A stretch of 64,000 bases of DNA from Lineus longissimus. Lineage: Eukaryota; Nemertea; Pilidiophora; Heteronemertea; Lineidae. The DNA is taken from NCBI RefSeq assembly GCF_910592395.1, contig NC_088311.1, positions 17,860,501-17,924,500 of the forward strand, read 5' to 3'. Positions 1 to 10,780 of the stretch are shown one piece after another (the stretch's first letter is position 1; every line of letters begins with the position of its first letter). A program made the position numbers and the translations under genes. The notes below the pieces were generated by a model. That model searched no databases, had not been told where the DNA came from, and saw nothing but the letters and a program-made list of their open reading frames with translations.

Positions 1-1020
1 GTGTCCCCTTACCTCTGAAACAGGATGTCGTGGTTCCGTCAAAGCTCTCTCCAAACTGTTCATCACTTTTGCATTACTCAAAAATGTTACTTTTCACTAA
101 TAATAACAAACAACTCTACAGGGTGAATATTTGTGTAGGCTCGAAAAACATTCAAAAAATTTACAGAAGTTCAGAAACCACTTGTAATGAAGTATTTAGT
201 GAAGTAAGACTCCATCCTAAATCTTGTAGTGTACCAACAAAAACTTGAAGAATATTGATGCTAAAACTCTTCTTGCGATAGAACAATGGACTGTGTAGTT
301 TTCAGGAACGGAAAAAGGGACATTCTCCTGGCAATAGCATCAACTGGTTGAGTTTTATTCAAAACAAATATGTTTTGATCGATAACACTGCCACGTACCT
401 TTTATCTCTTGCTAGCACATACCTATTTCATCACGAGAACGCAGTGTAACATGCCTCAGTTATCGCTCCATGATTGAAGTTTTCCGTTCGAATTGTTATC
501 AGTGATCACCAGTCGTCCGATTGACCGAGTTCATTGTACTGTTCATTGCCAGGAGACTTTCTTCTCAAGAAATGAGACGAGCGTTCAGATGCTGGAGTAA
601 ATTCACGTATATATTGGGCTATTAAAAGTTATAATCATCATAAAAAAGGGGAACCATACTTGGTGATCAGGTTTTTGATAATCCATGTGATCTACCCATT
701 ACGAAAATCAGGACAAAAACAATTGATTCGGACGTGTATTACAAGTTCATGGTCGTGTAAAAGATTACATGTACAATAGCCCCATGCTGAAATTTACACG
801 AGATTATTCATATCATAATTTTCTGATATATGTGCATAAATTTCAGCAATCTTCTTAGCGCCCATCTCTTAGCTGTGCAACATTAAAGCAGGAGTTTTTT
901 TTGCAGATTAAAGGCGATATACTATGTAAACGCAATGCAACATTGATTTTCGAGCTTTTCCAGATATAATTTTTTGACTGGTCCACAATTTGTAAATTAG
1001 AGGCTCAAAAATTGTGTAGA
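1..1020. other. Non-coding stretch, nothing recognised
   Basis: AT-rich sequence with no open frame that resembles a known protein and no clear repeat. It contains one TACATGTA-type palindrome near position 768. Short ATG-initiated frames on both strands look random in composition. Confidence 0.6.
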
Positions 1021-2285
1021 CACTCACACTAGTAGGAGGCTTTTTCCGACCTATCAACGCTTTCTCCAACTTTTTCCTGATTTCTTCGACATTGTCCGAC
1101 TTTTCTCCGACTTTGTCTAAAATGTCGGATTTCGAGAGGGCTTCCCAAAAAAGGCCATTAAATATCAAAGGCATTGTTAAGTGGGGTTACTGAGGTGTGA
1201 TGCCCAGCGTGACCCTAGGTGTGAATAGTAATATAGCTCATTTCCTTGGACCCTGTTCATGTCACACATGGGTTCATCTGGGTTGGCCCACTCCATGTTC
1301 AAGCAGGGAGACTTTTACAAAAATAGGCCTCATTCTATAAATGGTAAGAAACAAAGACAACACTGAGTTATAAACAATTGGTCATGAAGAAGTTATTTTA
1401 CACAACTGTTAACACTTAGGCACAAAATACCTTGAAAAAAATGTTCTATTATTAACTATTATTTAGGCATTTTTAGAAAATCGCATTAGTGTAATTTGTG
1501 AAAATCGCATTTTAAATGTAAAACCTGATTTTTTTGTGTGAGTGTTTTAGTTTTGAGATTTTTCAGAAGGCACCAACAAATTCGAACTATACGAGCCATA
1601 CATTATTGCATAATCATTAGATTTGGCAGCCAATGCAATATGTGAGGCCTCCTATATACACCGCCAAGTACGATAGTACTGTAAGGATCTGTTAAATGTA
1701 CTTTTTCTGCTGCACTTGTTCAACTCTATGCAACATACATGTACTTTCGGATTCCTATTTTGCAAATAGATTTTAGAACGGCGAAAAATTTAAGCAGTTT
1801 AATATAAAAACAACTATATTACCAATGGTATTCAATATACACATACGTACTAGTCTGTATTATACATGTCATTGTAAATACTGTAAATTATCAAAAATTC
1901 TTGAATTCATAAGGCTTTGTTTCTTATGCTTTATCAAGTTAGGCCCATTTTTGTAAAAGTCTCCCTTGCTTGAACATGGAGTGGGCCAACCCAGATGCAC
2001 CCATGTGTGACAAGCAATGTGTCCAAGGAGATGAGCTAATTTGTATTCACACCTCAGTTCAGGGTTACTCTGGGTGTTTGCATCACATCTCATTAACTCC
2101 ATTCAACTAAGGCCTTTGATCTTTAATGGCCTATATTGGGAAGCCCTACTATTTTTCTTCACAGGTTTCTGGAAATCCGACCTTTTAGACAAAGTCTGAT
2201 AAAAGTCGGAGAAGTGTCAGATAAATCAGGAAAACGTTAGAGAAACCGTTAATAAGTTGAAAAAAGCCTCCTACTTGTGTCAGGA
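1021..2285. mobile_element. Long inverted-repeat (foldback-like) element, degenerate
   Basis: The left arm (about 1021-1355) is the imperfect reverse complement of the right arm (about 1910-2285). Matching landmarks are AGTAGGAGGC at 1031 against GCCTCCTACT at 2265, and a block reading GAACATGGAGTGGGCCAACC on the right that is inverted on the left near 1280-1305. The arms are about 330-370 bp and surround about 550 bp of AT-rich unique sequence. No target duplication or transposase is visible. It could be a decayed non-autonomous DNA transposon with long inverted ends or an inverted duplication. Small reading frames in the right arm are incidental. Confidence 0.7.
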
Positions 2286-4080
2286 ATTGCTTTTTGGGTG
2301 TCCGGTATACGAATTAGTGTGCAATCTCAGCTTGGCTTTGCTTATTGGTTTTATGCCTTGTAGCAATCTGAGAATATTATTTCGAGTACACATGTAATTG
2401 GCCATGATTACTAAGCAATAACACTTTGATGACCATTTAGCCGAGAGGGACATGATTATGGTTCCACGACTTGCCAACTTTTCGAATCAAGGTGGACATC
2501 CCTGCAATTAGCTTTTATAAATTGGCTCAATCTGTGGATATCAGGTGGAAAGGATTAGGCTTCAAATAGGTTTGAATTGGGATTATTAGGAAATCAATGC
2601 CTTAGGCAAGAAATTGTACTCCAGCAAAGCTTGTTCCTTGTGCAAATGAACGAGAAACTCAGGAGAAAAGGAGCAACGTTTTGAATAATGCTCCTCAATG
2701 CTTTACGGGCACCGTAAAATCACTTCCGATCAGAATGCCGAGAAGGACGTAGACTGATAGGAAACAATTTTTTTTCTCGAAGGGGCAACATCCATCCTCA
2801 ATTTTGTATGCAGTTGTCAATGTTAATCATGTACCCCACACACACACACTAGGGGTTCGAATTGTGAGTGAGTAGCCGTTTCTGCATATCAAATTTCTGT
2901 CGACAGGAATAAAAAGTAGTGTCATATCTTCACTGATTCATCGTTTTTTTCTGAAAGTTACCTGTAACTATTTCTTGCACATTGTTGTGAACCCCTGATG
3001 ATTTCAGTCCTGAAGATTAAGGTACTGGGCAATGTCGTGTACTGATGATCCTAGAAAAAATACGAGTGTCGATTGGTGGCGGAGGTGGTGGTGGTGGTAG
3101 AGGTGGTAAGGGGGGGGGGCGACATTTACCGCATCACAGCAGGTTGTCAACATTATCCTCGGATTTATTTACGGCTTTACATTGATTTCATCCCCATAAA
3201 TAACATCACCGTGAGGAATTTGAGCAGATAAAGTAAATAAATCAACAGCGGGTCATTTTGGAAGGAAATAAATCGACATTTAAGGTATTTGAAGAGGTTA
3301 ATGAAACAAGATTAAACGTTTTGATTAAGTCTTTCGGCTAGGATTTGTTTGCAGAACCTTCCACGTATTTCATTAATGCGACCTTGTAAACTGTGACGAG
3401 GGCAAGGCAGTTTGGGGAAGAACAGCTCTCAGTTAACGCCATTCCTAGCCACCGTAAAGCCGGGAGAGTGAATCGGTAGGCAGAGTAATACACCTAACAT
3501 GCTTGCAAATCGTAAATTCGACGAGAGATTATGCCACGTTTAAGATGGCAGCTCTTGTGAGTAAATGGGAACTCGCTTTATTTGTACAGAAATTTTCAAA
3601 CAATAAATTTCAAGGGCGCTTTAACATTACAACCTCTGCCGTCTGAAATGTCCTAGATACGATGTTCATCCAGGTATTGGACAACAATGACCCTCTTCAG
3701 TCTTCAGTCTCCAATATTATGCTACCAAATGTTCTTGGCCAATAGCGTAACTCGATTCACATCATGTGATTTCAAGTCATCACATCGTATCGGATCCAAA
3801 AAAGCAATAACGGATCCAAAAAAATGTCGTAACGGATCCTAAAAGGTTTTAATCCTATCAAAATGAAGTTTACAAATGATCTTGGATGGTCGTCGGTAGT
3901 TACGTTTAAGAAACAAATTTGCCATCAATTCAAAAGCAAGATGGCTGCCACTTCACTTCACTTCATAATTTTGTATCATAAATTTCAATGCTGTTTACAT
4001 TTTGTATATTTCATTAAAAACAAATTGTTTCATTATTTTCCTTTGAATTGATTTCTTTGCCAAGACATTTGGTTGCATAA
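2286..4080. other. Non-coding stretch with low-complexity patches
   Basis: No gene is recognised. A GGT-rich and poly-G patch lies at about 3078-3120. Three closely spaced copies of ACGGATCCAAAAAA-like sequence lie at about 3787-3845, which may be a tiny degenerate tandem repeat. Confidence 0.5.
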
Positions 4081-4085
4081 TATAG

Positions 4086-4176
4086 CAAATAGTGGATGTT
4101 TAAGGTCGTCCAATATGGAATTTTGCTGGACGAAGAAATGTCATGGCGGACGAGGCTCCAAAACATCCACTATTTG
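4086..4176. repeat. Perfect 16-bp inverted repeat (hairpin/MITE remnant)
   Basis: CAAATAGTGGATGTTT at 4086-4101 is perfectly complementary to AAACATCCACTATTTG at 4161-4176, with 59 bp between. A second weak complementarity (GTCGTCC/GGACGA) sits inside. It may be a short MITE or a cruciform-forming element. Confidence 0.6.
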
Positions 4177-5270
4177 TATAGTGAAGGTTTTTGAACATCC
4201 GACAATATTTTCGACCCTGGGCTTGTGCGTGACGTTTTGAAACGAATACAAGATTGCCTTTCATGTATATCCCTGGAATAAGACGGAAACGAGATACATG
4301 TTTGGAAATATTAGATCACATGTTGTAGAAATGCGTGATATTAGGTGGAATGCGTTGGGCATGGCCACAACCTTACCTTTTCTAGTTAATAATTTATATT
4401 TCTGAACGTGACCAACTTAAATGCATGTCACACATTCGAATGGTTATGATGGATGCCGTGTTGATCAGAATAAAGTGACTTTAGAAAAAGGACGTCATGA
4501 CCAACTTGATTTTTTTTACTCAAGTTTTCGATCCTTATTGAGTGTTCCTCAGGAGTGAAAGAAAACAATTTGACAAAGCATATAATATGCAAAGTAAGAA
4601 ATAATTGCAATAAATACAATTATAACATCTCAAAGACCAAAATCAAGGGAAAAGGTTCAAGCCAATATGTACAAACACAGACATTGTGAGCCAGAGTGCT
4701 GTAAACATAAGGCATGAATGGCCAGAGGACATAAGGGGTGCAATTCAGTAACTAAAAGTGTGGAATACAGCATGCCTCATCCAGTGTCAGGGATCCAGTA
4801 TTTTGGTACACCCCATACATTGGAGAAACTAGAGAAGTTTATGAAAAACAAGACGAATGCCTGCAGCGGTCAGCCCTTACCATTGTGATAATTTCTCAGT
4901 ATCCAAGATGGATTTCAAACGAGTGGGCATACAACTTTGCTGACATCATTCATCAAAACACTGCTTCGAGACTGGCTCTTATCGGGTTACCACGGCTGAG
5001 ACATTGCTCGCCTCGCCGATCAAACGCTGGGAGAAATTTAATTCGTATGATGAATGTAGTATTCATCTGGCTCAATAAACTGCTTTGAATTTGAATTTGT
5101 ATTCTTAGTTTGGTGCCCGCTATAATAATCAGCAGCAGCAGCAGTAGCAGCAGCCATCAGCCTCGACTGTGTTCGTAAGGAACGAATAATTGCTTCTTTC
5201 ATACACCGATCAACCCTTTTGATCTCGTGATGATGAGATTAATGTTTTTATTAAAATCGCGTTCAGCATT
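4177..5270. other. Non-coding stretch; CAG-rich microsatellite and possible retroelement tail
   Basis: No gene is recognised. At about 5072-5100 CAATAAA is followed by TTGAATTTGAATTTG, the same tail style as the longer tract at 34540-34610. It may mark a 5'-truncated non-LTR retroelement 3' end on the plus strand. A CAG/TAG-rich microsatellite lies at 5131-5157. Confidence 0.4.
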
Positions 5271-5274
5271 TTAG

Positions 5275-5490
5275 CTTATTCTTAAAAATAAGGGGTTTTG
5301 AGATTTTGAAAGACGTTTAAGGGTTTTTTTACCCAACAATATGCACCCGGCGTAGAGAAGTAAAAAACCCTAAAAGGCTTTTCAGAAAAACCTCAATTTT
5401 TTCATTTCCCTGAACAAATTCTAGGACAGTGTGTGTAAATCTGTGTTGGGCTTTTCAAAACCTCAAAAACCCTTATTTCCTAGAGTGTAG
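5275..5490. mobile_element. MITE with CTTAAAAATAAGG-type inverted ends
   Basis: The first about 38 bp (TTCTTAAAAATAAGGGGTTT...) are the imperfect reverse complement of the last about 40 bp (...AACCCTTATTTCCTAGAGTG). The same end sequence bounds a second element at 13551-13794, so this is a dispersed family. The 216-bp size, absence of coding potential and terminal GAGTG|TA suggest a Tc1/mariner-type MITE with TA targets. The left end appears slightly eroded. Confidence 0.65.
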
Positions 5491-5649
5491 TAACATGCCA
5501 TTGAAAGAATACACACGTATACATCCGCGATATACATGTATGTTAATTATGTCTTGAAGTGTGAGACTGTTGCAAGACATTTAATGCAGTTAATTATCTC
5601 CAAATTACACTCGATAAAACAACCGATCTGTTTTTCTGCAAAAGTTGCT

Positions 5650-6099
5650 CATGATGTTTTCAGCCCCTTGAAGATAAAACTATTCGTTCAGCTCTAAAAC
5701 GGCTTTTGGAGCGGTACAAATTATCGAGATCTTTGTCTTATAATCTTCAGATAAGCAAATCAGCTGTATAATTGCCCAGTCCTTAAAAAAAAATTCCTGC
5801 GATGCTTTTGGAAGCTAGACAGTTTGCCTACAAATGTATTTCTCTAACAAATGGCTTTTTAGAATTTTAAAATGGCTGAAAAATAACAAGTTTATAAATA
5901 CAATGTATTGAGTTTGACCACTGTTGGTAATATCGCGCTCTGTCCATCGTTTGATCACACCCGCTCATTGTCGGAGAGCTGACACACAAGTGTAATGCTC
6001 GACTATCAGTTCAGGAATTAGGCTCACGGAATACTAAGCCCAATCTTGGGAGGACCTGAATTGTTAGAATTTGTTTCTAAGAGGCCTGTAAACGTAATG
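5650..6099. mobile_element. 450-bp dispersed MITE-like repeat, copy 1
   Basis: This segment aligns along its length with 56976-57403, and part of it aligns in reverse with 14393-14620. The best-preserved copy (56976-57403) has inverted ends, CATTATGTTTACAG at the left and CTGTAAACGTAATG at the right, so the family looks like a non-autonomous DNA transposon. Shared internal blocks include CAGCCCCTTGAAGATAAAAC, GGCTTTTGGAGCGGTAC and GATTAGGCTCACGGAA-like sequence. No open frame is conserved between copies. Confidence 0.7.
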
Positions 6100-8200
6100 C
6101 TCCAATAATTCGCATGAAAATTTCCAGACGTTTCAAAAGCCACACCCAGCTTTTATTGGATCGATTTATAACTTCAGCGCACTAGAGTGAATAATATAGC
6201 ATCGTAAAAACATCCCTGGGAAGAGGCTCTATCGCAAAATTCCTCTGTTAAGCATGTTTCACAAAAAGGGAGAAAGTGCACATCGAGTGAAATGACCTGA
6301 AAAAAGGGTCTCTGTAAAATCTCATAAGGCAATAACTTTTACAAACTTGCAAAATAAATTTTTACGGGTGTATATCTGGGGAAAACTGAACCTAGGCACT
6401 TCTCTGTGCGATGTTGAGTCGTGAAATTGAGATTTGAAAAAAACCCTCACTTTATAAAATAGATTAAACTTTCATCTCATCGAATTCATATATTTAAACG
6501 AAAAAAAATCATGTATACAAGCCGATTCAGGTGCTTTTGAAATATGAAGAAAAATTAAAATTTATCATACTTTTTTTTCATGCGTAACTTATGTCAAGCT
6601 TTTCATTCTCTTGACGTTATCTTATCTGCAAAATCAGCGTCGATCATATTCAACATTTTCAACATTCAATCAATACGGATATTAAGTTAACTGGGTTGTA
6701 AGGTTATTCTTTAATCATATCAAACTCGGACCGAGGCTTCAAGCCCCTACAGCTATCCATCGCTAATCAGTTCGACATTTTCAAGGTCGTTTCACGTTAT
6801 TCATGTTATTGGATTATTATCGATGAATTATGTTTTCCGTAAATGCATGTTTCGAGGCAATTTTATTGGCAAAGATTGGGCGGTATCGTACATGCCATTG
6901 CATTCGGAGAATAGACTACAGCCTTCAAATGTTTATCATTTAGTCCATTCGTCAATTTTATGTCCGCATTGGTTGGGGCTCTGGAGCGAAAACTACTGTT
7001 TGGATTTCCATAGAGTTTAATTTTTAGTGGGGATCTCAATAACTTCAATCCCAAACTTGCTCCGTGCAGAAATAAAAAAGTTTTAAACAAATCCCAGTTG
7101 TAATTTTGGTGTCCACTGGATAGGATATACTTCGTTCTACTTATTGACTAGTAAACGGACACGGAAGATAATAACCTGAAGAGAAATAAACCGTACAGAG
7201 CGGAATATGCCTAAACTCAAAGCTGTACGTCAGCGTAAACAAATACCCACTCTATTAAAATTTCGTTCCCATGGTAACTGAAATTACGAAATCCCGTTCG
7301 TTTTTGCAGCACGGATTAAACAAAAACAAACTCCGACCAGTAGTTTGTTCTCCAGGGCAAAAAACGGTGCGGATATAACATTTACGAAGGAACTTTTCAG
7401 TGCTGGCCAGTGAGTTTGCAAAACACTAATTTTCTAGCCAGGCCACGTACGATCAGGATACTTCTATGCATGAATTAGATTTTTAAAAATTAACAGCCGC
7501 GTTAGGCGCCGATTTATATCATCTGACGTGATGATACGATTTCTACACTTTCGAACTACGGTAGTTAGTGCGTAAGAGCCAAGGACAACGTGGCAGTCCT
7601 TATCAATCAAAATTGACAATGACTTTTGTGGGTTTGGCCACGCTGTTTGTTTTGCCTGGCGAAATAATTGTTGTTCTTCTATCTATCATCTATCCAAAAC
7701 CCGTTTACTGTGCAGGACCGGTACTCCTCATTCCTTTCAACTTTAACGACCAATAATCGCTCCCCCCGCCCCCGTCCTGATCACCACACCCGAGAACCAT
7801 TTTGTTTGTTATACATGTAGATCACTAAGAGTTTTCTTGATTCTACATATTGCGCGTGACTTCAACATGACCTCAGGAAAAACGAAGGACGCCATGCATG
7901 TACGTGTAATTATTCATTCAAGAAATTGAAAACGGATTTGGAGATAATTAGACAAAACAGGTGGATTTATTACGATATGATACCACAGACTACAGTTTTA
8001 ATGAAGCCCTCTGGCCATGGGACAATGTCTTGGCAACGATATTGCACAAGAAAGAAACGTAGCTTAGAAACGATTGAAGTAAAATATAACAGATTATGTT
8101 GAAATGCTTGCGAGTTGATGAAAGTGACCAAGGCCACATTAAGTGAAATACTGTATAGTTCTTATCGACAAAATCACTTGAACGAAAATTTGCAGAGTGT
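6100..8200. other. Non-coding stretch
   Basis: No recognisable gene or RNA. A frame at 7568-7756 encodes a hydrophobic stretch beginning MTFVGLATLF, but it has no upstream or downstream support and resembles nothing I know. Much of the sequence is AT-rich with poly-A tracts. Confidence 0.45.
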
Positions 8201-9560
8201 CCACATTGGGTACTTAATGGTTTTGATGTATCGTCAGGGCCGGAAAATGCACCCAAGTTCCGTTTACAGTGTGATAAACCGATTCATAATTACAAAGAAA
8301 TGCTAAATTTTTCAGCGTTGATTATTGCCTGTTAGATCGATTAAGCTTCCTTTTACGCTTAGTGGAGATTTTGCAAAGCCACTGAAACGAAAACTGGTTG
8401 CAAAGTCTTAGTTTTATGTAAAGGGGAAAATGCACCCGAGTTCAGCTTACCGCTTAAAGAAACGAATTCCTAATTGCAAAGGATTTTTTTGCGCTGATTA
8501 AAGACATTAGCGAATCGTTGGATCTATTAAAGTATCCTATCAAATCAGATGCAGACTCGAGGTTGTTCTCTGAAAATCTACACTTAACAAATTGATGTGA
8601 TAGAGCAAAGGGGTAATGCATCCGAGTTCAGCCTAGATTGATTCTTCCAATGTTTCAGTTTACCAATCATCAATCAATTGCTAATTACAAAGTTATTTCT
8701 GCGCTGATTACACACAATTCATGAAGGCTTCCTATCAAACTAGATGCAGACTCAATTCGAAGTGTGCAGTCTTCGGAGAGCCGCGAGTCGAAATTCTCTG
8801 AAAATCTACACTGGTTCGCGAATGCATTGGTCTGATAGAGTTAAGGGGGGGGGGGGGGTTGCATCCGAATTCCGTTTATAATGATTCTTCAGGTGTCACT
8901 GTTAACTTCTTAATAAACGAATTTCTAATTAATACAAAGATATGTTGTGTTTTTTTTGTTTATATCCAACTTTACTATAAAGGTCTCCTACGAAACTAAA
9001 TGTAAACTCAAATGGGCAGACTTCGCAAAAGCCGCCAGTGGAAATTCGCTGAAAATCTACGCTTGTTACGTTAATGAACTCATCTAATTGGTTTGATTTA
9101 GAGTGATGGATAAATGCATTCATTAAGGTTTGTCTAGATCGCTTCTTCAACAGTTTAGTTTACTTACTAAATTAAAGTTTATTCACCTCACAGAGAGAAA
9201 TGCAAAATCACGAAGGACACAGACTGCCTTGGATGTGGCACAACGTGCATTAGTAGCCATGGGGTACAAATTGTTTCTAGTTACAAATGATAATGTGGAC
9301 AAATTACATTGTATCAAACAAGTATAATGACAATAAAATACGTCAACGGTTCAATTTACATTAACAAATGAATTGCTGATGACAAGGCAATGTGAAACGA
9401 CATTATTTGATCGATCACCGATTTTAGGGAATGAAAATTTAAAATGACTGCACTAATGACATTGACATTAATTTATAGTTAAGGGGAAACTGCACTGTCG
9501 TGTTCAGTTTACCTTTTAATAAACGAATCGGTAAGTACAAAGCAAGCCTTTTTTGCGCAG
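8200..9560. repeat. Degenerate tandem array, units about 180-370 bp
   Basis: The anchor AATGCACCCGAGTTC (with variants) recurs at about 8246, 8428, 8616, 8860, 9113 and 9485. It is followed each time by a variant of AAACGAATTCCTAATTACAAAG, a TTTTGCGCTGATT block and a GAAAATCTACAC block. Spacing varies (about 183, 186, 245, 254 and 372 bp) because of indels, including a poly-G tract at 8846-8858. Units are strongly diverged, so the array is old. It ends about 1 kb upstream of the GPCR exon. Confidence 0.75.
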
Positions 9561-10100
9561 ATTTCAGACCTTAAGAATCGATTAAGTCTCCCATCGCTCG
9601 ATGCAGATTTCACAAAGCTTATTATCATACAATATTTCAAAGTTATAATTGGTTCTGCCTTTCTCTTTCGACAGCGGATTGCCGACATCATTTTCTTTGA
9701 TCTAGCCGTGCACTGTTGATATTCGGACTTTCACGAAACGGCTTACGACTATTCTAAGATCTCATCTATACGGGTGCCAGCTTTTAGAGCGGATTTCGTC
9801 CAGTGGAAAAGTGAGATGCCACTCTTGTTGTGCATTTTCGATTACCTGATTTCACAAAGCGGATCTGGTAAATTACGATTCAAAGATTTTATAAACTGAT
9901 GTGCTCATTGCAGTGGAGACGTGAGATTTTTCATTTATAATTATCATGAAGGCTTCATGATCCTTTTTCGGATTTATCATCCAGAAATACAATCATGGGA
10001 ACGAAGCCGTGCCCAACAATGTGATAGCAAGTAGTATTAACAACTAGGCCATTGTAATATGTGATTAATTCGAGACGGATTCGCTAATTAGTAATAGTCC

Positions 10101-10300
10101 CAGCCACGGATAATATCGCCTGCAGTATACTGATTAGCTTCGGCCAGATTTCGTGAGAATTTCACAATCAGCAACGGATATGATTTAAAGAACAAACGTG
10201 ATCAAGGCGTGCCTTAAAGTCAGGGACGGATACGTGTTTTTAATACTCAGCGACGGATACGGGTCTTTTCATCATTAGTGCGGACAGTCACTGACGGATT
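10101..10300 (+). promoter_or_regulatory. Cluster of five CAGNNACGGA motifs upstream of the GPCR exon
   Basis: Closely related 10-mers occur in the same orientation at 10101 (CAGCCACGGA), 10169 (CAGCAACGGA), 10221 (CAGGGACGGA), 10248 (CAGCGACGGA) and 10289 (CACTGACGGA). Most continue with TA(T/C). Spacing is irregular (27-68 bp). This may be a homotypic binding-site cluster for the gene starting at 10540, or a decayed short tandem repeat. No factor can be assigned. Confidence 0.35.
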
Positions 10301-10539
10301 CGAGCATTTCGTAGTCGGTGAAGATTTATATTCATTTCAGTGGTCGGTGACGGGAAGAGTGTTATTCAGAATCACCAAAGGATAAGAGTTACCCCAATAG
10401 TCATCCAAGCACATGTTTGAAATTTCACCAACCAAGCTACGAACAAGTGTGTTTTTCTGAATCAGTTAGGGTTTTGTGTTGGATTTCTAATCTATTGTGT
10501 TGTGGTATTTTTTTAAATTTTGGATACGTGTAATAAAAA

Positions 10540-10780
10540 ATGGGCGACGTAAGGAATATTATTTTAAATACTTCGGGAGAAGAAACTTTGTCTCCTCATA
10601 CTAGATCTTGCGTGGTCTTTAACGCGACGCTCAACACTTCAGTGGTTATTTCGAATTGTTCTGAGTACGGCATGGATGTGGATTTTCCGGGTGGTGGATG
10701 GATGAACCCCTTTGACGTTCCGCACATCCGGGCACTCTTCATCACTGCTTATGCCATTGTATTCACCATATGCGTTGTAG
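10540..10780 (+). CDS. First coding exon of a class A (rhodopsin-type) peptide GPCR, partial
   Basis: The exon encodes an extracellular N terminus and the first half or so of TM1 of a seven-transmembrane receptor that would signal through G proteins at the plasma membrane. From ATG in AAAAATGGGC the frame gives 80 full codons plus one base. Sequons for N-glycosylation are at N10, N28, N32 and N39. TM1 runs from about residue 63 to 81 and ends ICVVG, where family members usually continue VGN. The exon ends at G|GTAGGT, a strong donor, giving a phase-1 intron exactly before the expected conserved Asn. The stretch ALFITAYAIVFTICVVG is closest in style to neuropeptide receptors such as the NPFF/SIFamide/QRFP and CCK/orexin groups; I cannot choose among them from 81 residues. 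No further exons were found, so the intron may be very long. Confidence 0.75.

Noticed and set aside
5131-5157. Polyglutamine-coding CAG repeat
   Set aside because: No surrounding open frame supports translation; it is a short interrupted microsatellite.
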